From Aurifilum marmelostoma (taxonomy: Eukaryota; Ascomycota; Sordariomycetes; Diaporthales; Cryphonectriaceae), in assembly GCA_027559495.1 (NCBI GenBank), contig JAMXSV010000024.1:744001-808000 (forward strand): DNA of 64,000 nucleotides, in the 5' to 3' direction. A model generated the notes under the pieces. That model was not told the origin of the DNA and did not search any database. It worked only from the letters and a program-made list of their open reading frames with translations. This document shows, piece by piece, positions 59,523-64,000 of the stretch (positions are counted from its first letter, which is position 1; every line of letters begins with the position of its first letter). The position numbers and the translations under genes were made by a program.

Positions 59523-62098
59523 ATGACGAAAGATCCCAACGCCAGCGGTAATCCGGCCTCGAACCTGGGCAGTGCCGTGTATCAGACGCTTGTCGAACTG
59601 CCTTACCGGGCAGTTACCACGCCTCGACAGCGAAAAGATCTTTTGAACAACAAGAGGAATCATAACAGCGACAAGAAGATGACGACGGGAGAGAAGATGT
59701 CTGGAGAGGCCACAGAGCACGACGCCAAGGAAGGACTGGTGTTTAATGGACCGATCAGCGACGAGATGTATGGGCTCTTCATCTCTCCCGAGAGTGTCTC
59801 GTCTCTTTTGGCCAAGGATCCCTCCATGGCTCCCGGCAAGGCGTGGAAGAAGTTGTACGGTCATCATTCTAGCAATCATGTGGATAAGTATGATGAGAAT
59901 GATCACTTGGAACGAGCTGCGGAGTGTGGACATTGGGGTCCGACGCAACCGAGCGAATTGTTCCTGAAGGTGCGTCCGGTCATCTGTTTGAAACGAGGAG
60001 AGAAGGACAAGGGACGGCGAGAGTCGGTAGAGCAGACCACATGGCTAACGGCGAGCTGTAGATTTATCATGATGCCATCATGTCCCTCAAGGGAAATCCG
60101 GCCCACGGCGTTGTGAGTCCGTCTCTTATGGGCAGCTGTGGCGTGTTGCCCTTGACAGTCATCTCGACGTAAGAACTCTCTCGATTTCTAATCTCGCATT
60201 TGATGACAACGAAAACTCAACTGCATACTATTAGGATCCCGGATATTGTGAGACACATGGCCAACTGCATTGTGAGGGCCGAGAGGGAGGTCTTTCTGGC
60301 CACCAACTACTGGGCCAACAGCACGGCATCCAAGTTCATCACCGATGCCATGCGGGAACTGTCGCGCCGGGCTGGCGAGAGGGGTACCAAGATCGTCTTC
60401 AAGCTGATTTACGACAGAGGCAGCCCAAAACAGCTGGTTGAGCCTCACTACGTCGTCTCGGAGAAGGAGTTCACCGGGCCCAAGGTCAAGATCCCGCCAC
60501 CGCACGAGATTCCCAACCTCGACCTGCAGGTCATGAATTACCACCATCCGCTCCTCGGAACGTTTCACTGCAAGTACATGATCGTCGACAGGAAGATCGC
60601 CATCCTGCAGAGCAACAATATCCAGGACAATGAGAACCTGGAAATGATGGTACACATGGAGGGTCCGATTGTGGACTCTATTTATGACATGGCTCTAATT
60701 TCCTGGCACAAGGACCTTGAGCCTCCGCTGCCGAGCCACGATACTCCTGCCGCCCAGGGCGGCCTGTCTTGCTTCCAGGAGTCACATGCTGGTGTATTTG
60801 GACCCAGCGGCTCCATCCGTGGTCATAACGCTGTGGTGGACCCAGCAAAGATGCAGAAGCGGACAGCGTACAGTTATTCTAGTCGCAGTGGACAACAAGG
60901 ACAACAATCACAGCCTGGTCATGTGGACGGCAGCCAACATCAATTGCAGAGCGATGATACGCAGCGTGCCGACGTCGTCACAGGTCCGTCTACGACTGAA
61001 AGTGTCGTTCCAGGTCAACAGAATGGATCTTCAACAGATGGGGCGCAACAGGCCGCCGCTGGCCAAGATCAGTCCTCGAATGCCGTCAATGGACCTGACC
61101 AAGGCACGACAGCATTCCTAAATGCGGGTCAGCAGCCGGGCAACCATGCAGGGTTGCCCACAGGAGCCGCGGACGCCCTGCCAGAGCTTACCACCGACGA
61201 CCAGCACTACGATGATAGCATTGCAGGCGAGGTCCTCCGAGTACAGGCGTCCGTGTCTGCAAAGCAGGGAGAGACGCAGCTTCAAGCTGTAAACCGCCAT
61301 CTCAACCACACCATCAACGTCGGATTCCCCGCCGACGCGCCCGAGTGTGCGCCCGAGGATGAGATGACACCCTACATACCTCACGCCGTCCACGAGCCCT
61401 TCCCCATCGCCATGGTCAACCGCGCACCCTACGGCCCCCCAAATCACAAATCCGTCTCGATGCCGCAGAACGCAGCCTGGCTTTCGGCGCTGCGCAACGC
61501 CAAGAAGAACGTCTTTATCCAGTCTCCGACCCTCAACGCAGAGCCCCTTGTCCCGGAGATTATTGCCGCATGCCAGCGCGGCATCGATGTCTACTGCTAC
61601 ATCTGCCTGGGCTACAACGACTCGGGCGAGCTGCTGCCCATGCAGGGCGGGCACAACGACATGATCGCACACAAGCTGTACACGGCCCTCTCCGGCCCCG
61701 CGCGGGACCGCCTGCACTACTTCTGGTACGTCGCCAAGGACCAGACCAAGCCCATCATCCAGGAGAAGAAGAAGCGCAGCTGCCACATCAAGCTCATGAT
61801 CGTGGACGAGCGCATCGGCATCCAGGGCAACGGCAACCAGGACACGCAGTCGTGGTTCCACAGCCAGGAGATCAATGTCCTGCTGGAGAGCGAGCAGGCG
61901 TGCCGCGCCTGGATCGACGGCCTGCGCCGGAACCAGAACACGCACATCTATGGTGCGCTGGATAAAGAGACGGGCATCTGGACGGATGCGGATGGGAATA
62001 TGGCGGATGGCGCGATTGGGGTTGATCCGGGCCGGTTCGCTTGGGCTAAGGGGATCACGGGGGCTATCAAGAGGGTGCAAGGTGTTGGCGGGTTTTAA
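59523..62098 (+). CDS. Phospholipase D-like protein with two HKD motifs
   Basis: Exons 59523-59969, 60062-60168 and 60235-62098 give 805 residues. The first HKD motif is HCKYMIVDRK (His296, Lys298, Asp303) followed by SNNIQDNEN. The second is HIKLMIVDER (His702, Lys704, Asp709) followed by GNGNQDTQS. Both are complete, so a catalytically competent PLD superfamily enzyme (phosphodiester transfer through a phospho-His) is likely. Between the two halves lies a disordered Gln/Ser/Gly-rich insert (about residues 400-505). No signal peptide, PX or PH domain is seen, so it is not a classical PLD1/Spo14. It resembles the fungal PLD-like / cardiolipin synthase-like proteins found in many Pezizomycotina. 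The start at 59523 follows a clear pyrimidine-rich leader. The lipid substrate is unknown. Confidence 0.9.
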
Positions 62099-62520
62099 GG
62101 GGGAGATATAAAAAGGGAATGTGATTGGGGTAGGGTTTCTTTGTTTTTCTCTATTTTCTTTTGGATAATATGTGTCGACGGCGATCTGGGTAGTTAATAA
62201 GTTGCTGGTATATTTTTGGGACGTGGTAGATAATGATTGGATAAGTTCTTGTATTGTTGGAAGACTGAGTAGTCCTGGATACACCATTTTCTGGTTTACC
62301 TGATTGTATTTTTCTCTCGTCTCGAAATACAACGTATATCTGTGATTCTCCGTCTCTACGTGGCGGGGCCCGAGACTGGTCCTCGTTTTCTTTGAGCAAG
62401 AACTTGACAGAATACACAACATCTCCCTTGTCTGCCTTCTGCTCAGACAGATGCCATCGAGACGCAACAGAAATCGACTTGAAGAAATAATCTTGCGGTA
62501 GTCAAGCGGACCTCTGCTTC
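62099..62520. other. Convergent 3' region, 422 bp
   Basis: The PLD-like gene and the LPMO gene converge here. This AT-rich stretch should contain both 3' ends. No gene was seen. Confidence 0.5.
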
Positions 62521-63644
62521 TTAGCAGGAAAAGAGATCGGGGCCCGGGATGGTGTAGGTCGAGGATGATGTCCTGAGAGAGATGATAACATCCATTAGTG
62601 ACCGGCGCCCTTTCTCACGAGAGTCACGAGGGGAAAGGAACTCACATGGTGTAAATGTTGATGAGCAGACCGGGGTCATCGGCCTGCGGGAGAGGGTTTA
62701 CTATCAGCCTCAAGTACTTTCTACCGAACGGGAAAGGAATATGAAAGGGAAACTCCAAGTAAGTGTATGCAAGTCTGGTCACGTACACTGTAGATACCCG
62801 GAATGCTGTACGTCTCTGGCGATTCAGACCCTGTCCCTGCGGCGATATTAATCTGAGCGCATCTGAGAGAAAAGAAAGTCGTCAGTTGAGTGATCTAGCA
62901 TGGATCTGGAACCGCCCCGACCTCTTTCTCTTTTCTCTCTTCTCTCCTGGTAAGAACCTACTCCATATACAGCTGCGCGCCTCCAGCAGTAGACGCAGCA
63001 TGCAGGGCAATCATCTCAGCCCGCAAGAGGTACTGGCCGGGCTCGATGCACGTGGGGATATCGATAGGCTGCAGGCCCGCGTTGTTGATGACCTTGGTCG
63101 TGCCCCAGACCCCGCTGTTGTATCCGTCTTCCTGGATCTTGAACCTGTGCTCCCCGCGTCAGTATATTCAATATTGTTGTGCCGTCGTCATCACCATGTA
63201 TTCTTCCATTCATCTACACCAGGACCCTAGAAAAAAAGGGATAGAATAGAACAAAAGACGAGAACATCAAACTCACCAGCCATCCCCAACCCCGGTATCC
63301 GTCACCGCATCATCCACCTTCTTCAGATATGCTAGCGTCGGGCCCAGGTGGCTCGCGTCCATGACATCGTCGGCGCCAGAGGTCAACGTGTGCCGCCAGA
63401 CAGCATTAACGGTTGACCCGGCGGTCACGTTGAGGATGGTGGACGTGGCAACAGGTGTGCCGTTGGGGTCGCCGTTGCAGGCGAGGCTGTCGGATGTCAC
63501 GTCCTGGATGGGACCGTCGTAGCTCTCAACGCGGACTCCGTCGCCTACGGGATAGGTTGTCCCGCCCGTCTCGAGCTGGAGGAAGATGGTGTGTGCCGAG
63601 GCCAGGGAGGAGGCACAGGCAAGAAAGAGGATCGAAAACCTCAT
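62521..63644 (-). CDS. AA9 lytic polysaccharide monooxygenase
   Basis: Five exons (63644-63277, 63144-62962, 62862-62787, 62683-62646 and 62572-62521) give 238 residues. The signal peptide ends ASLASA, leaving His18 as the mature N-terminal residue (HTIFLQ), which forms one arm of the copper histidine brace. The second brace His is in LLRAEMIALHAA. The QLYMECAQINI stretch carries the conserved axial region, and SIPGIYS and LINIYTM are typical AA9 strand motifs. The protein ends YTIPGPDLFSC, without a cellulose-binding module. AA9 enzymes cleave cellulose or hemicellulose oxidatively in the secretome. The many small introns are normal for this family. A TATAAAG box lies 42 bp upstream of the ATG. 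Alone, it supports a plant-biomass-degrading lifestyle. Confidence 0.95.
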
Positions 63645-64000
63645 GGTGGTCGTGTTGTCGTCTTTGCTGGAAGTTTTGCCTAGTACTTTATAATTTGATG
63701 CTGGTCTCAGGGATAAGCAGGTGATGATATGGATCCCATGGGAGTAATGCCACATATGAAAGATCGACGAGGTTCTTTGAGTGTTTATATGCGTCAAGAG
63801 AATACATAATTTCCTCGTTCTATGCAAGTGGTCGTGCAGGGCCACCACATCTGACAGCGGTCGTCATGCGGGAAGACGTTCCCAGGTTTCCGCACGACTT
63901 CCGCGGTACGAAATATATTGACGACCCGAACAATACTACCACACGATCGAGAAAAGTCATTATCGCCAGCTTGCCAAGATGCCGAGACTCGAAAGGACCA
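63645..64000. other. Promoter region of the LPMO gene, window edge
   Basis: The last 356 bp contain the upstream region of the LPMO, with a TATAAAG element at 63686-63692 on minus. Open reading continues upstream of the LPMO start to 63848, but the signal peptide begins at 63644, so the extension is treated as leader. Confidence 0.5.
63686..63692 (-). promoter_or_regulatory. TATA box candidate of the LPMO gene
   Basis: TATAAAG on the minus strand lies 42 bp upstream of the start codon at 63644, which implies a very short leader if it is used. Confidence 0.4.

Noticed and set aside
61118..62467. Open frame of 449 codons on the minus strand
   Set aside because: It mirrors the phospholipase D-like gene, whose two HKD motifs are on the plus strand. 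The antisense frame has no motif.
1..64000. Transposon or viral genes
   Set aside because: No reverse transcriptase, transposase, integrase or capsid-like motif was seen in any frame.

Overview
The window looks like nuclear DNA of a filamentous ascomycete (Pezizomycotina, most likely a Sordariomycete). Genes are split by short GT-AG introns (about 57-172 bp), several with clear CTAAC or CTGAC branch sites. Proteins include a Zn2Cys6 regulator, an AA9 polysaccharide monooxygenase, secreted Ser/Thr-rich wall proteins, a secreted M28 aminopeptidase and a fungal-type annexin. There are no operons, and no rRNA, tRNA, CRISPR or transposon gene was recognised. Exons were assembled by eye from splice sites, reading phase and protein motifs.

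Region 0-16 kb resembles a small secondary-metabolite (terpenoid-type) locus. In order it holds a secreted type-B carboxylesterase (cut by the window edge), an alpha/beta-hydrolase, a Zn2Cys6 transcription factor, a multi-membrane-span cytochrome P450, a UbiA-superfamily integral membrane enzyme with both Asp motifs, and a BBE-like FAD oxidase with His and Cys positioned for bicovalent flavin. The P450 and the UbiA gene are divergent and share one promoter region. UbiA enzyme plus P450 plus oxidase, hydrolases and a local regulator is the most interesting content of the window. The product cannot be told from sequence.

Region 16-28.4 kb holds a charged coiled-coil repeat protein, about 8 kb without a recognisable gene, an MFS transporter with a trinucleotide microsatellite inside an intron, and a small Cys-rich, Ser/Thr-rich single-span membrane protein. 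Region 30.8-40 kb holds two large low-complexity proteins: one with a C-terminal coiled coil whose frame is broken three times, and one with a C2H2-like finger pair. Region 43-64 kb holds an annexin, a mucin-like secreted protein, an M3 metallopeptidase, a Rossmann-fold epimerase, a small protein with a nucleotide-binding-like N terminus, a secreted aldose 1-epimerase, an M28 aminopeptidase, a two-HKD phospholipase D-like protein and an AA9 LPMO.

A recurring oddity is that three genes (carboxylesterase, P450, large coiled-coil protein) each need one or more single-base changes to stay open. The four surplus-base sites and the one missing-base site all coincide with short G/C runs. That pattern fits homopolymer errors in the assembly at least as well as gene decay.
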